Positions 9,694 to 18,389 of a stretch of DNA of 64,000 bases are shown one piece after another. Position numbers and translations under genes: made by a program. Position 1 is the first letter of the stretch. Each line of letters begins with the position of its first letter. The DNA lies in the NCBI RefSeq assembly GCF_001375595.1, contig NZ_CVJQ01000001.1:868001-932000 (forward strand), in the 5' to 3' direction. Under the pieces are notes generated by a model that worked only from the letters and a program-made list of their open reading frames with translations, was not told the origin of the DNA and ran no database searches. This stretch comes from Phenylobacterium immobile (ATCC 35973) (GTDB lineage: Bacteria > Pseudomonadota > Alphaproteobacteria > Caulobacterales > Caulobacteraceae).

Positions 9694-10827
9694 TCAGGCC
9701 TTCAAGTTGGGGTGGGTGACGGCGCCGCCCTGGGTGACCAGGGCCGCCTTCAGGATCTCGTCCTCATAATCGGGGGCGAGCTTGCCCTCCTTGTCGAGGA
9801 ACAGGCCGGCGAAGGCCATGAGGTTGCGGGCATAGAGCGCCGAGGCGTCGGCGGCGATGCGGCCAGGCAGGTTGGGCGCGCCGAGGATCATCACGCCGCC
9901 CTCGGTCACCACCTTTTCGCCGGGCTGGGCGCCCACGACATTGCCACCCTGTTCGACGGCGAGGTCGACCAGCACCGAGCCCGGCCGCATCGAGGCGACC
10001 TGTTCGGCGCTGACCAGCTTCGGCGCCGGCCGGCCGGGGATCAGGGCCGTGGTGATGACGATGTCCTGCTTGGCGATGTGGCTGGAGACGAGGGCGGCCT
10101 GCTTGGCCTGGTATTCGGCGCTCATCTCGCGGGCGTAACCGCCGGCGGTCTGGGCGTTCTTGAACTCCTCGTCTTCGACAGCCAGGAACTTGGCGCCCAG
10201 GCTTTCCACCTGCTCCTTGGTGGCGGGACGCACGTCGGTGGCGGTGACCACGGCGCCCAGGCGCCGCGCGGTGGCGATGGCCTGCAGGCCGGCGACGCCG
10301 ACGCCCATCACGAAGACCTTGGCCGCGGCGACCGTGCCTGCGGCGGTCATCATCATCGGCATGGCCCGGCCATAGGCCTCGGCCGCCTCGATCACCGCGC
10401 GATAGCCGGCGAGGTTGGCCTGGGACGACAGGATGTCCATCGCCTGCGCCCGCGTGATCCGCGGCACGAATTCCATGGCGAAGGCGGTCGCGCCGCCGGC
10501 GGCCAGGGCGTCGAGGGTCACGCGATCGACGTAAGGGTTCAGCGCGGCCGCGACGATGGCGCCGGGCTTGAGGGCCCCGATCGTCTCAGGAGCGGGGCCG
10601 CGCACGCCGAAGACGATATCGGCGCCGGCCACCGCGGTCTTCGCGTCTGGAGCGAGTTTCGCGCCGGCGGCCTCGTAGTCTGCGTCTGGAAAGCTTGCCG
10701 CCAAGCCTGCGCCGGCCTCGACAGTCAAGGCGAAGCCCATGGCGATGAGTTTGCGGACGGTTTCAGGAGTCGCGGCGACGCGCGTCTCGCCATCGCGGCG
10801 TTCTCGGGTGACCGCGATGTCAGCCAT
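9694..10827 (-). CDS. pntAA: NAD(P) transhydrogenase subunit alpha 1 (NAD-binding part)
   Basis: Soluble NAD(H)-binding domain I of the proton-translocating transhydrogenase. The 377-residue protein resembles alanine dehydrogenase: an N-terminal EEREGETR-like RRDGETRVAATPETV, then MGVGVAGLQAIATARRLGAVV as the Rossmann glycine motif at about residues 170-190, and the mobile loop region around YAREMSAEYQAKQAAL. The ATG has GGAAG nearby upstream. It is first in the operon pntAA-pntAB-small gene-pntB. The 91 bp upstream separates it from the oxidase subunit gene on the same strand. Confidence 0.96.
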   Translation of the reverse strand: MADIAVTRERRDGETRVAATPETVRKLIAMGFALTVEAGAGLAASFPDADYEAAGAKLAPDAKTAVAGADIVFGVRGPAPETIGALKPGAIVAAALNPYVDRVTLDALAAGGATAFAMEFVPRITRAQAMDILSSQANLAGYRAVIEAAEAYGRAMPMMMTAAGTVAAAKVFVMGVGVAGLQAIATARRLGAVVTATDVRPATKEQVESLGAKFLAVEDEEFKNAQTAGGYAREMSAEYQAKQAALVSSHIAKQDIVITTALIPGRPAPKLVSAEQVASMRPGSVLVDLAVEQGGNVVGAQPGEKVVTEGGVMILGAPNLPGRIAADASALYARNLMAFAGLFLDKEGKLAPDYEDEILKAALVTQGGAVTHPNLKA

Positions 10828-10918
10828 CAGCGCTTCCGTCCCTTGTGAGCTTGCCCGTGCGGGCTTGCCTCAAGCTTAGGCAGAAGCGGCCGGAGCCGGC
10901 AAGGCTCCGTGAAGCCGG

Positions 10919-11143
10919 CTAGTGGGCGGGTTTGCCGCGCAGAATCACGAAGCCGACGACGGCGACGATCACCGCCACGACGAAGCCGGTCAGGAAGCCG
11001 GCCGGGGTGCAGAACCACAGGACCAGCAGCGCCAGCAGCGCGGCCAGAGCCAGCGAGCCCCACTTGGTCATGCCGCCGAACAGGTCATAGGTCGACGCCT
11101 GTTCCTGGATGTCCATCTCGCCGCGGTGGTATTCGGAAGCCAT
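10919..11143 (-). CDS. aa3-type cytochrome c oxidase subunit IV
   Basis: Small accessory subunit of the aa3 oxidase in alphaproteobacteria (COX4_pro_2 family). The 74-residue protein shows the family pattern: an N-terminal YHRGEMDIQEQ, then YDLFGGMTKW and one or two membrane helices (LALAALLALLVLWFCT and TGFVVAVIVAVVGFVIL), ending in a short basic tail. I use the ATG at 11143 rather than the TTG two codons upstream, since the family begins near MASEYH. It is not next to the main oxidase genes, as is usual for this subunit. Confidence 0.85.
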   Translation of the reverse strand: MASEYHRGEMDIQEQASTYDLFGGMTKWGSLALAALLALLVLWFCTPAGFLTGFVVAVIVAVVGFVILRGKPAH

Positions 11144-11232
11144 CTGCAAGCCCGTAAAAAGCGTGGTTTGCGCGGTGCTACACGAGACGCCCTATTGGCT
11201 CAAGCGGTCGCTCGCGTGGAAGGCGCCGGCGC

Positions 11233-13023
11233 TCAGACCAGCGCCTCGAATTCATCCACCAGCCGCTCAAGTTGGCGCATGCCCGCCGCCCAGAAGGATT
11301 TCTCCCGCGGGTCTAGACCAAACGGCGCGAGCGCCTCGACATAGGTGCGCGATCCGCCGCCGGCCAGCAGGGCCTCATAGAGCGGCGCGAAGCCCTTGGG
11401 ATCGGCCAGACGCTTTTCCATCAGGCTGCGCACCAGGAGGTCGCCGAACGCGTAGGCGTAGACGTAGAACGGCGCGTGCACGAAGTGGCTGATGTAGCCC
11501 CAATAGTGCTCATATCCGGGGTTCAGCTTCACGGCTGGGCCCAGGCTTTCACCCATGATCTCGATCCAGATGCCGCCGATCTCCTCGGGCGACACCTCTC
11601 CGTGGGCCCGGGCGGCGTGGAAGCGCGTCTCGAAACGGTGGAAAGCGATCTGGCGCACGACCGTGTTGACGCCGTCCTCGATCTTGCCGGCCAAGAGGCC
11701 CCGGCGCTCCGGGCCCTTGGCCTCGGCCAGCAGGCGTTCGAACACCAGACCCTCGCCGAAGATAGAAGCGGTCTCGGCCAGCGTCAGAGGCGTGTCGGCG
11801 AGCAAGGTGCCGAGCGGCGCGCAAAGAGTCTGGTGAACGGCATGGCCCAGTTCATGAGCAAGCGTCAGGACATCGCGGCGCTCGCCCATGTAGTTCATGA
11901 AGACGTAGGGGTGCCGCTCGGCCGTCACGGGATGGGAGTAGGCTCCCGACTGTTTGCCCGGGCGGGGCCGGGCGTCGATCCACGGCTGGACGAAGAAGGA
12001 TTCCGCCGTGTCGGCGAAGCGCGGAGCGAGGCTGGCGAAGCTGTCCAGCACCATGGAACGGGCCTCGGTCCAGGCGAAGGTGCGCGGCTGGCCGGCGTCG
12101 AGCGGCGCATTGCGGTCCCAATGATCCAGGGTGGTGCGGCCCATCGCCTTGGCTTTCAGCCGGTAGTAGCGGTGGCTGACGGCGGCGTAGCTCTCGACGA
12201 CGGCGGCCTCCAGGGCGGCTACCGATTCCGGATCGACCTCATTGGAGATGTGGCGGGCGGCCGCCGGATCGGGGTAGCGGCGCCAGCGGTCCTCGACCTG
12301 CTTTTCGAAGGCGAGGGTATTGAGGCAGAGCGCCAGGGTGCTGGTCCGCTCCTCCAGGGCGCGCGACAGGCCCTGGGCGGCCTGTTTGCGGCGCTTGGCG
12401 TCGGGATCGCTCATCCGATTGAGCGTCTCTGACAGCGTCAGGGTTTCGCGGCCCACATGGGCGACCAGCTTGGCCAGGGTCTCTTCCGAGAGGCGCGACC
12501 AGTTGGCGACGGCGGGCCCTCGGTCGATCAGCATGCGCTCCAGATCGGCGGAAAGCTCGTGCGGGCGCGACAGACGCACGCGTCGCAGCCAGGGTCGCCA
12601 GCGTTGGGCGGCGGGCGAGGCGGCGAGCGCAGCCTCGATCTCGGCGTCGTCGAGCTGGTTGAGCTCCAGGGTGAAGAAGAGCGTCTCCGCCGCGATGGTC
12701 GCCGAGCGGGCCCGGAAGTCGGCCTCGAACTTCGCCCAGGCCGGATCATCGTGCGAAGTGGAGGCCGCCAGCGCGGCGTAGGCGCCGACGCTCCAGAGCG
12801 CGTTGGTCGCGTCTTCATAGAGCGCGACGCCATCGGCCAATCTCTCACCCAAGGTGGCGGGCTCTGCGCGGGCGGCGAGGAACTGACCCTCCATGGCGGC
12901 GAGCTTGCCGTTAGCGGCGCGGGCCCGAGCCAGATCGGCCTCGATGCGCGGGTCGTCACGGTCGACATAGAGGTCGTCTAGCCGCCACTGGGGCAGGGTG
13001 TCAGGCTTAAGCAAAGCGTTCAT
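11233..13023 (-). CDS. pepF: Oligoendopeptidase F, M3 metallopeptidase
   Basis: Cytoplasmic zinc oligopeptidase, 596 residues, typical for PepF. The N-terminal helical domain begins PQWRLDDLYVDRDDP. The catalytic M3 signature is TLAHELGHAVHQTL at about residues 380-393, with the third ligand Glu in TASIFGEGLVFERLL, and the family motif YISHFVHAPFYVYAYAFGDLL near residue 515. All three zinc ligands are present. The ATG at 13023 is the only plausible start. It faces the secreted-protein gene at 13161 across a 137-bp divergent intergenic region. Confidence 0.95.
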   Translation of the reverse strand: MNALLKPDTLPQWRLDDLYVDRDDPRIEADLARARAANGKLAAMEGQFLAARAEPATLGERLADGVALYEDATNALWSVGAYAALAASTSHDDPAWAKFEADFRARSATIAAETLFFTLELNQLDDAEIEAALAASPAAQRWRPWLRRVRLSRPHELSADLERMLIDRGPAVANWSRLSEETLAKLVAHVGRETLTLSETLNRMSDPDAKRRKQAAQGLSRALEERTSTLALCLNTLAFEKQVEDRWRRYPDPAAARHISNEVDPESVAALEAAVVESYAAVSHRYYRLKAKAMGRTTLDHWDRNAPLDAGQPRTFAWTEARSMVLDSFASLAPRFADTAESFFVQPWIDARPRPGKQSGAYSHPVTAERHPYVFMNYMGERRDVLTLAHELGHAVHQTLCAPLGTLLADTPLTLAETASIFGEGLVFERLLAEAKGPERRGLLAGKIEDGVNTVVRQIAFHRFETRFHAARAHGEVSPEEIGGIWIEIMGESLGPAVKLNPGYEHYWGYISHFVHAPFYVYAYAFGDLLVRSLMEKRLADPKGFAPLYEALLAGGGSRTYVEALAPFGLDPREKSFWAAGMRQLERLVDEFEALV

Positions 13024-13160
13024 GGGGGGAACCTAATGGCGTGTGTGCGCCCTCACAAACGCCGATCACGACGATTTGCCGGCGGATATGCGGCCAAGCG
13101 ATGAACTCACGGCTTAGTTGCGGATTTATCGAAGGAATTCTTAAGCGCTGGAGATTTTCG

Positions 13161-13691
13161 ATGCCGTTCAGGGCTCTTACGCTAGCCGCCGCCGCGCTCC
13201 TTATCGCGGCGCCGCTGTCCGCCGCAGCGCAGGACCCGGTCCGGCCGGGCCGGGAAGCGGGTCTTGGTGTGACGGGACCGGACACCCCCGACGAGCTTGA
13301 ACGCATCCAGGCTGATCCCTATGCGCCGCCGCGTGCGCCAGGCTGCGAAGGCGTCGCGGCCGAGTTGGCCGACCTCGACGCGATTCTGGGCCCCGACGTC
13401 GACAAGGCCAAGGCAGAGAAGGCTTCTGGTGTGGGCGCGGCCGTCGGCGGCGCCGTCAAGAGCCTGATCCCCTATCGCGGCGTGGTGCGCTTTGTGACCG
13501 GCGCCGGCAAGAAGGAGCAAGCTCTAGTCGACGCCTCGATGGCCGGATCGGCGCGCCGCGGTTATCTGCGCGGCTTACAAGCCTCGATGAGCTGCAACAC
13601 CGGCGCGCCGGCGGTCGAATCGACGGCGGCGGACGCCGCGGCGACGGCGCCGGTCGCGGCCCTCGCTGAGGCGCAGATCACGCAAGACTAA
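13161..13691 (+). CDS. Secreted protein of unknown function
   Basis: 176-residue periplasmic protein. Signal peptide MPFRALTLAAAALLIAAP ends near AAAQ. The mature part contains one Cys in PGCEGVAAELADLDAILG, a Gly-rich stretch (SGVGAAVGGAVKSLIPYRG) that may be a membrane-active or hairpin segment, RGYLRGLQASMSCN with a second Cys, and an Ala-rich tail. I do not recognise a named domain. The ATG is supported by GGAG at 13150-13153, and the open frame upstream lacks a ribosome site. It is likely monocistronic. Confidence 0.75.
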   Translation: MPFRALTLAAAALLIAAPLSAAAQDPVRPGREAGLGVTGPDTPDELERIQADPYAPPRAPGCEGVAAELADLDAILGPDVDKAKAEKASGVGAAVGGAVKSLIPYRGVVRFVTGAGKKEQALVDASMAGSARRGYLRGLQASMSCNTGAPAVESTAADAAATAPVAALAEAQITQD

Positions 13692-13892
13692 GGTCCGGCT
13701 CGACGATCCGCAGCCCGTTCAGGGTGCGGCGGTCGCGACCACCCAATGAGCCGCAGCGGTCGGCTTGTCCCGACCGCTCGCCGCCTGACGATCCTTACCC
13801 GTCCAACGCACGCACAGCCCGCCACGGGCGACGCGCCAGCTGAGCCAGCGTAAGGTCGTGACGACGGCGACGGCCTAGGGGGAGCGGGCGGA

Positions 13893-14294
13893 ATGAAGAT
13901 CAACGGCGGATGCCATTGTGGCCGGGTGACCTATGAGGCGGAGGTTGAGATGGGGCGTGTCGTCATCTGCCACTGTGACGACTGCCAGACGCTGACCGGT
14001 TCAGCGTTTCGGGTCTCGATCCCGGCGCGCCGCGAGCAGATCCAGGTCACCGGCGAGACGCGGGTCTATATCAAGCTGGGCGAGAGCGGCGCGCGGCGCC
14101 ACCAACACTTCTGTCCCGACTGCGCCTCGCATCTGTTCGTTCATGGCGAAGGCGACACGGCCGACGCCTGGGCGATCCGCTGGGGCGGGGTGCGCCAACG
14201 CGACCAGTTCGCCCCGACGCTGCAGTTGTGGCGCCGCTCGGCTGCGCCCTGGGTCTGCGCCTTTGACGACGTCCCGGCGCGCGAGAAGGACTAG
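13893..14294 (+). CDS. GFA family protein (CENP-V/GFA zinc domain)
   Basis: 133-residue zinc protein of the glutathione-dependent formaldehyde-activating (GFA) family. Three Cys motifs match the family: GGCHCGRVTYEA near the N-terminus, ICHCDDCQTLTGSAF at about residues 29-43, and FCPDCASHLF at about residues 72-81. Most members have no proven substrate, so formaldehyde activity should not be assumed. GGGGGAGCGGG before the ATG serves as ribosome site. Its stop shares CTAG with the convergent gene at 14291. Confidence 0.88.
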   Translation: MKINGGCHCGRVTYEAEVEMGRVVICHCDDCQTLTGSAFRVSIPARREQIQVTGETRVYIKLGESGARRHQHFCPDCASHLFVHGEGDTADAWAIRWGGVRQRDQFAPTLQLWRRSAAPWVCAFDDVPAREKD

Positions 14295-14614
14295 CCGCGG
14301 TCTTCATCACGGGTGTTCCGGCGGAAGCCTTTGCGCCTGGCGGGTAGTTTCTCCTCGCCCTTCGCCTTGGCGGCGATCTGCTTCAGCTTCATCCGCTGGA
14401 GCGTCGATAGGGCCTGACCCGGAGCGCCCTTCTCCTGGTCGGCGAAGGCGCGGCCATAGGTTTTCAGACGATCCTCCACAGACCCCAGGAATTCGCCTTC
14501 CCAATCGGTCAGTTCGATGCCGGCGCGGTCGGCCGTCCGACGCGCGCGACGGAGCGCGTTCAAGGCCTGACGCTTGGCGACGGCCTTCAGGTCAATCGGT
14601 TTGCGCGGCTTCAA
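14291..14614 (-). CDS. Small basic protein coupled to gapR
   Basis: 107-residue protein of unknown function, strongly basic, with Arg and Lys clusters at both ends ([16 protein letters not shown] and [11 protein letters not shown]) and a predicted helical middle ([24 protein letters not shown]). It has no signal peptide or membrane segment. Its TTG start overlaps the gapR stop (TTGA), so translation is probably coupled. Charge and linkage to a nucleoid protein hint at nucleic-acid binding, but I see no known domain. Confidence 0.7.
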   Translation of the reverse strand: MKPRKPIDLKAVAKRQALNALRRARRTADRAGIELTDWEGEFLGSVEDRLKTYGRAFADQEKGAPGQALSTLQRMKLKQIAAKAKGEEKLPARRKGFRRNTRDEDRG

Positions 14615-14883
14615 ACTTCGCCGATGGCCGATAGGTAGAGGTCGAGAATGGCCTCTTCCTCCATGCGCTTGGCGCGATCCTGCTTGCGGATGCGGATGAC
14701 CTTGCGCAGGATTTTCACGTCAAAGCCGTTGCCCTTGGCCTCGGCGAAGACCTCCTTGATCTGCTCGGCGATCTCGGCCTTCTCCTGCTCCAGGCGTTCG
14801 ACCCGCTCGATGATGGAACGGAGCTGGCCTTGCGCGGCCTGGTTCAGCACGTCGGGATGCGGATCGGCGGCGTCATCGGCCAT
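14611..14883 (-). CDS. gapR: GapR, nucleoid-associated protein (DUF2312)
   Basis: Essential or near-essential alphaproteobacterial DNA-binding protein that clamps overtwisted DNA ahead of replication and transcription and stimulates topoisomerases in Caulobacter. The 90-residue protein shows the DUF2312 pattern: [18 protein letters not shown] (coiled-coil helix), [16 protein letters not shown] (very conserved), [14 protein letters not shown] (DNA-contact basic helix) and [11 protein letters not shown] at the C-terminus. Length matches the characterised protein. It is divergent from folE across 186 bp. Confidence 0.95.
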   Translation of the reverse strand: MADDAADPHPDVLNQAAQGQLRSIIERVERLEQEKAEIAEQIKEVFAEAKGNGFDVKILRKVIRIRKQDRAKRMEEEAILDLYLSAIGEV

Positions 14884-15069
14884 GGCGGGTTCTCTCGGTC
14901 TCGAAGCAAAAGTCAGCCGCTGACCTTAGGAGGTTTCGCCCCGCCGGGCATGGCCTGATCGGACGAATGCCTGTTGATAAGCGGCCCTGTGTCGTGGATG
15001 ACCACGCTCAGGCGAACCTTCGCCATGTTCCGCCGTTCACCCGAGTCCTGACGAGAGAGGCCGCCCAAG

Positions 15070-15660
15070 ATGTCCGAGAAAAAGGCGAAGCCGACCCAGG
15101 CCGAAGCGGAGGCGGCCGTCCGCACCCTGATCGAATGGGCCGGCGATGATCCCGACCGCGAGGGTCTGCTGGAGACGCCAGCCCGCGTCGCGCGCGCCTA
15201 CGCTGAGTTGTTCGCTGGCTATGAGGCCGACCCCAAGGAGTATCTGGAGCGAACCTTCGACGAAGTCGGCGGCTACGATGAACTCGTGATCCTGACCGAG
15301 ATTCCAGTGGTCAGCTTCTGCGAGCACCACATGCTGCCGTTCCTCGGCAAGGCCGCGGTGGGCTATCTGCCGTCAAACCGCGTGGTGGGAATTTCCAAGC
15401 TCGCCCGCGTGGTCCACGGCTTCGCCCGACGCCTTCAAATCCAGGAAAAGCTGACGGCGCAAATCGCCGAGGCGATCCAGGACATCCTGAACCCGCGCGG
15501 CGTGGGCGTGGTGATCGTCTCCGAGCACAGCTGCATGACCATGCGCGGGGTGAACACGCCAGGCTCGCGCCTGACGACCAGCCACCTGCTGGGCGTCGTC
15601 CGGGATGATCCGCGCACCCGTCAGGAATTCTTCGACCTGACCCGCAACCCGACGCGGTAG
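15070..15660 (+). CDS. folE: GTP cyclohydrolase I
   Basis: Converts GTP to 7,8-dihydroneopterin triphosphate, the first step of tetrahydrofolate synthesis. The 196-residue protein is of usual length. Visible motifs: [14 protein letters not shown] (N-terminal family signature), [22 protein letters not shown] with the zinc Cys and catalytic His residues, and [15 protein letters not shown] with the second zinc Cys. GAGAGAGG upstream of the ATG is the likely ribosome site. The gene stands alone, divergent from gapR. Confidence 0.97.
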   Translation: MSEKKAKPTQAEAEAAVRTLIEWAGDDPDREGLLETPARVARAYAELFAGYEADPKEYLERTFDEVGGYDELVILTEIPVVSFCEHHMLPFLGKAAVGYLPSNRVVGISKLARVVHGFARRLQIQEKLTAQIAEAIQDILNPRGVGVVIVSEHSCMTMRGVNTPGSRLTTSHLLGVVRDDPRTRQEFFDLTRNPTR

Positions 15661-15709
15661 GTCACCGCCGGCTCGCTGGCTGTTCCTTCTGCCATAAGGA
15701 GAGGAGGAC

Positions 15710-16312
15710 CTAGAGGAGTGCTCTTGTTTCGAGCGCTGGCCGCAGCGCTGCGGGATCGACAAAATGATGTACGTCAAAGCCCAGCTGCTCTGCGGCTTCG
15801 ATGTTCCGGAGACTGTCGTCTACGAATAGGAAGTCCTCAGGCGCGTAGCCAAAGCGATCGCAACAGAGGCGGTAGATGGCAGGGTCAGGCTTCATTACGC
15901 CCTCAAGTCCCGAAGCGATGAACCCACGCAGACGCGCAAACGCCGGTGAAAGCTCTAGCGTCGCCGCGAGGGTCTCATGGGATATGTTTGAAAGGCCAAA
16001 TTGGGGAATACCCTTAGCGTGAAGCGCTTCGATCGCGGCTTCGGTTTCGGCGATTGGTCCAGAGAACATCTCGCTCCAGCGGTCACGCCAAGCGAAGATC
16101 TCTGACTGGTGCTGAGGGTGTTGCCGGGCCAGCGCCGCGCAATTGTCATCAAAGGTCACGCCACAATCCGTCGGGGCGTGCCAATCCATCGTGCAGACGT
16201 CGGCGAGAAACCGATCGCAGGCTACGGGATCACTAAAAATCTTGGAGTAGATAGTGCGTGGGTTCCAGCGCACAATCACATTGCCGAAGTCCCAAAGGAC
16301 AGCCTTCGGCAC
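15710..16312 (-). CDS. HAD-superfamily phosphatase (YihX-like)
   Basis: 200-residue HAD hydrolase. Motif I is WDFGNVIV, with the nucleophile Asp kept and Gly in place of the second Asp, as in the YihX sugar-phosphatase branch. Motif II is GLSNIS, the motif III Lys is in GVMKPDPAIY, and motif IV is FLFVDDSLRNIEAA. Substrate is unknown; a sugar phosphate is plausible from the family. The start is GTG. The base composition is visibly less GC-rich than the flanking genes, which may mark recent acquisition. Confidence 0.85.
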   Translation of the reverse strand: MPKAVLWDFGNVIVRWNPRTIYSKIFSDPVACDRFLADVCTMDWHAPTDCGVTFDDNCAALARQHPQHQSEIFAWRDRWSEMFSGPIAETEAAIEALHAKGIPQFGLSNISHETLAATLELSPAFARLRGFIASGLEGVMKPDPAIYRLCCDRFGYAPEDFLFVDDSLRNIEAAEQLGFDVHHFVDPAALRPALETRALL

Positions 16313-16323
16313 AACAGGCGGTC

Positions 16324-16449
16324 TTAGCCTTGCTTCGCCTTGAAGCGCGGGTCGGTCTTGTTGATCACATAGACCACGCCCTTGCGGCGCACGAGCTTGC
16401 AGTCGCGGTGACGCGTCTTCAGCGACTTAAGCGAGCTTCTGACCTTCAT
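16324..16449 (-). CDS. rpmJ: Ribosomal protein L36 (bL36)
   Basis: 41-residue protein of the large ribosomal subunit. The start [18 protein letters not shown] and the end [15 protein letters not shown] match the alphaproteobacterial form. Only one Cys remains, so it is the zinc-free type, normal in this class. The ATG at 16449 gives the standard size; the longer open frame upstream is not coding. It sits 11 bp upstream of the HAD phosphatase gene on the same strand. Confidence 0.95.
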   Translation of the reverse strand: MKVRSSLKSLKTRHRDCKLVRRKGVVYVINKTDPRFKAKQG

Positions 16450-16606
16450 GACACTCTCTGCCCGCCGTGCGGGGGTTAGCCGTAAGAGGGCGGCGATATA
16501 CGGGCCGGCGGCGGCGAAGTCAACGCGACTTGGCGAGCCCCGTCCGTACAGGTCGGTCGCGCGGATGTGATTGGGACCTGCGGCGACGCACACTAGGTCT
16601 TTGACC

Positions 16607-17896
16607 ATGAGCCGCCGCGGAAGCCTGTTTGTCGTCCTCGCCCTGGCCGGGTGCGCCTCGCCCGGGCCAGTCCCAGCGCCCTACGCGCCGCCCCCGCCAG
16701 CAGCGCCCGTCTACGCGCCGCCGGCGCCGTCTCTGCCCGTGGCGCCGCCGACGGCGTCTGGCGACATGACCTTCGACGCTTGGTCCCAGGGCTTCTTCGG
16801 CCGGGCGGTCCAGGCCGGGATCCCGGCCGACGTCGTCGCCCGCGAGATGGCTGGGCTGACGCCCCTGCCCCGTGTGTCGAGCCTCGATTCGCGTCAGCCG
16901 GAATTCTCCAAGCCGGTGTCCGACTACATCCGTGGCGTCACCAGCGCCGACCGGATCGCCATCGGTCAGCGCAAGCGCTTCGAGACAGCCGGCCTGGCCG
17001 ACATCGAGCAGCGCTATGGCGTGCCGCGCGACGTGCTGGTGGGCATCTGGGCGATGGAGAGCGGCTTCGGCGCGATCCAGGGCGACTTCGATGTCATCCG
17101 CTCCATGGCGACGCTCGCCGCCGATGGCCGCCGCCGCGCCTTCGCCGAGGAACAGCTGATCGCCGCCCTCCGACTGATCGCCAGCGGCGAATTCACGCGC
17201 GCGCGGCTGCGTGGCTCCTGGGCTGGGGCCATGGGCCAGACGCAGTTCATTCCTGCGACCTTCCTGGCCACGGCGGTGGACGGCGACGGCGATGGCCGCC
17301 GCGATATCTGGGGCTCAAGCGTAGACGCCCTGGCCTCTGCGGCGAACCTCCTGTCCAAGGCGGGCTGGGTGCGTGGCCAGGGCTGGGCCCGCGAGGTCAC
17401 AGCGCCGCCCGGCTTCGATTTCAGCCTGACTGAGGGCCCGCGCGAGACACCGGCTTGGTGGGCCGAGCGCGGGCTGCGACCTGCAGACGGGTTGGGCTGG
17501 TCGGCGGCCGACCAGGGCGCCAAAGGCCAGTTGGTCGCACCGGCGGGGGCGTCAGGCCCCTTATTCCTGTTGTTGCCCAATCACTTCGTCATCCGGCGTT
17601 ACAACAACTCGCTGGCCTATGCGCTCGGCGTGGGCCTGCTGGCCGACCGCTTCGCCGGCGCAGGCCCCCTGATCACCGCCTGGCCGCAGGAGGTCCCCTT
17701 GTCATTGGCGGACCGGATGACCGCTCAGCGCGCGCTGGCGCGGCTGGGCTTCGATCCGGGTCCGGCCGACGGCGTGGTGGGCCTGGGCACGCGCACCGCG
17801 CTGCGCGGATGGCAGAAGCAGCGCGGACTGACCGCTGATGGCTATCTTACGCCGCAGTTGGTGCAACGGCTGGCGGCCGAAGCTGGCGCGGCTTGA
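16607..17896 (+). CDS. MltB-type lytic murein transglycosylase with peptidoglycan-binding domain
   Basis: Outer-membrane lipoprotein that cleaves the glycan chains of peptidoglycan to 1,6-anhydro-muropeptides. The 429-residue product has lipobox LALAGC (Cys about residue 16), a Pro-rich linker, and an SLT_2 domain starting [12 protein letters not shown]. The catalytic Glu lies in IWAMESGFG (about residue 150), and [13 protein letters not shown] is the other family signature. A C-terminal PG_binding_1 domain follows ([17 protein letters not shown]). I start at the ATG at 16607, at the signal peptide. Confidence 0.92.
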   Translation: MSRRGSLFVVLALAGCASPGPVPAPYAPPPPAAPVYAPPAPSLPVAPPTASGDMTFDAWSQGFFGRAVQAGIPADVVAREMAGLTPLPRVSSLDSRQPEFSKPVSDYIRGVTSADRIAIGQRKRFETAGLADIEQRYGVPRDVLVGIWAMESGFGAIQGDFDVIRSMATLAADGRRRAFAEEQLIAALRLIASGEFTRARLRGSWAGAMGQTQFIPATFLATAVDGDGDGRRDIWGSSVDALASAANLLSKAGWVRGQGWAREVTAPPGFDFSLTEGPRETPAWWAERGLRPADGLGWSAADQGAKGQLVAPAGASGPLFLLLPNHFVIRRYNNSLAYALGVGLLADRFAGAGPLITAWPQEVPLSLADRMTAQRALARLGFDPGPADGVVGLGTRTALRGWQKQRGLTADGYLTPQLVQRLAAEAGAA

Positions 17897-18005
17897 AATC
17901 GTGATCACACATCTGTGATTTAGCCGCTTGTGAGCTGGGAAAACCGGCGCATAGTCAGCCTTGCCCTTTCCAGGAAGGGGCTGAAAAAGCACAAGGATCA
18001 CGCAG

Positions 18006-18296
18006 ATGACCACCGAACTCCTTCGCAAGATCATGGTCGCCGGCGCTGCGGTTGCGGCGCTTTCCGTCGCCGCCTGTAACAAGCCGGCGGAATCCACCGA
18101 GGCCGCGGCGGACGCCGCCGCCGAAGCCTCCACCGCCGCTGCGGCGGCCCAATCCGCCCAGGACGCCGCAACGACGGCGGCGGGCGCCGCCACCGACGCC
18201 GCCGGCGCCGCGACCGACGCCAGCCAGTCGGCCAGCTCCGCCGCCATGTCGGCCCAGGCCCCGGCCGCCCCGGCTGAACCTGCGCCTGCGCACTAA
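18006..18296 (+). CDS. Small Ala-rich lipoprotein
   Basis: 96-residue putative outer-membrane lipoprotein. Signal MTTELLRKIMVAGAAVAAL is followed by lipobox LSVAAC (Cys about residue 24). The mature part is almost all Ala, Ser, Thr, Glu and Asp, with near-repeats (AADAAAEAS, DAATTAAGAATDAAGAATDA), a pattern seen in long helical lipoproteins of the Lpp or alanine-zipper type. No partner is evident. It is followed by a strong terminator at 18321-18349. Confidence 0.75.
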   Translation: MTTELLRKIMVAGAAVAALSVAACNKPAESTEAAADAAAEASTAAAAAQSAQDAATTAAGAATDAAGAATDASQSASSAAMSAQAPAAPAEPAPAH

Positions 18297-18320
18297 GCTT
18301 CAGGACGACGTGTCCGCAGG

Positions 18321-18349
18321 AAGGGCCGTCCGCAAGGGCGGCCCTTTTT
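18321..18349 (+). terminator. Intrinsic terminator after the Ala-rich lipoprotein gene
   Basis: AAGGGCCGTCC, a GCAA loop and GGGCGGCCCTT form an 11-bp stem with one G-U pair and a GNRA tetraloop, then a T run (18345-18349). It lies 24 bp after the lipoprotein stop and insulates mnmC. Confidence 0.9.
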
Positions 18350-18389
18350 GCGTGGACGGCTGAGCGCCCGCCTGCTTCAGGCTTGAAGG

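Noticed and set aside
15718..15921. Plus-strand open frame with a purine-rich AGAGGAG just upstream
   Set aside because: Lies antisense to the HAD phosphatase, which has all four motifs; the translated sequence is Arg- and Gln-rich without a recognisable pattern.
18100..18290. GCC-rich near repeats
   Set aside because: They are the Ala codons of the small lipoprotein; period and spacing are irregular, with no spacers.
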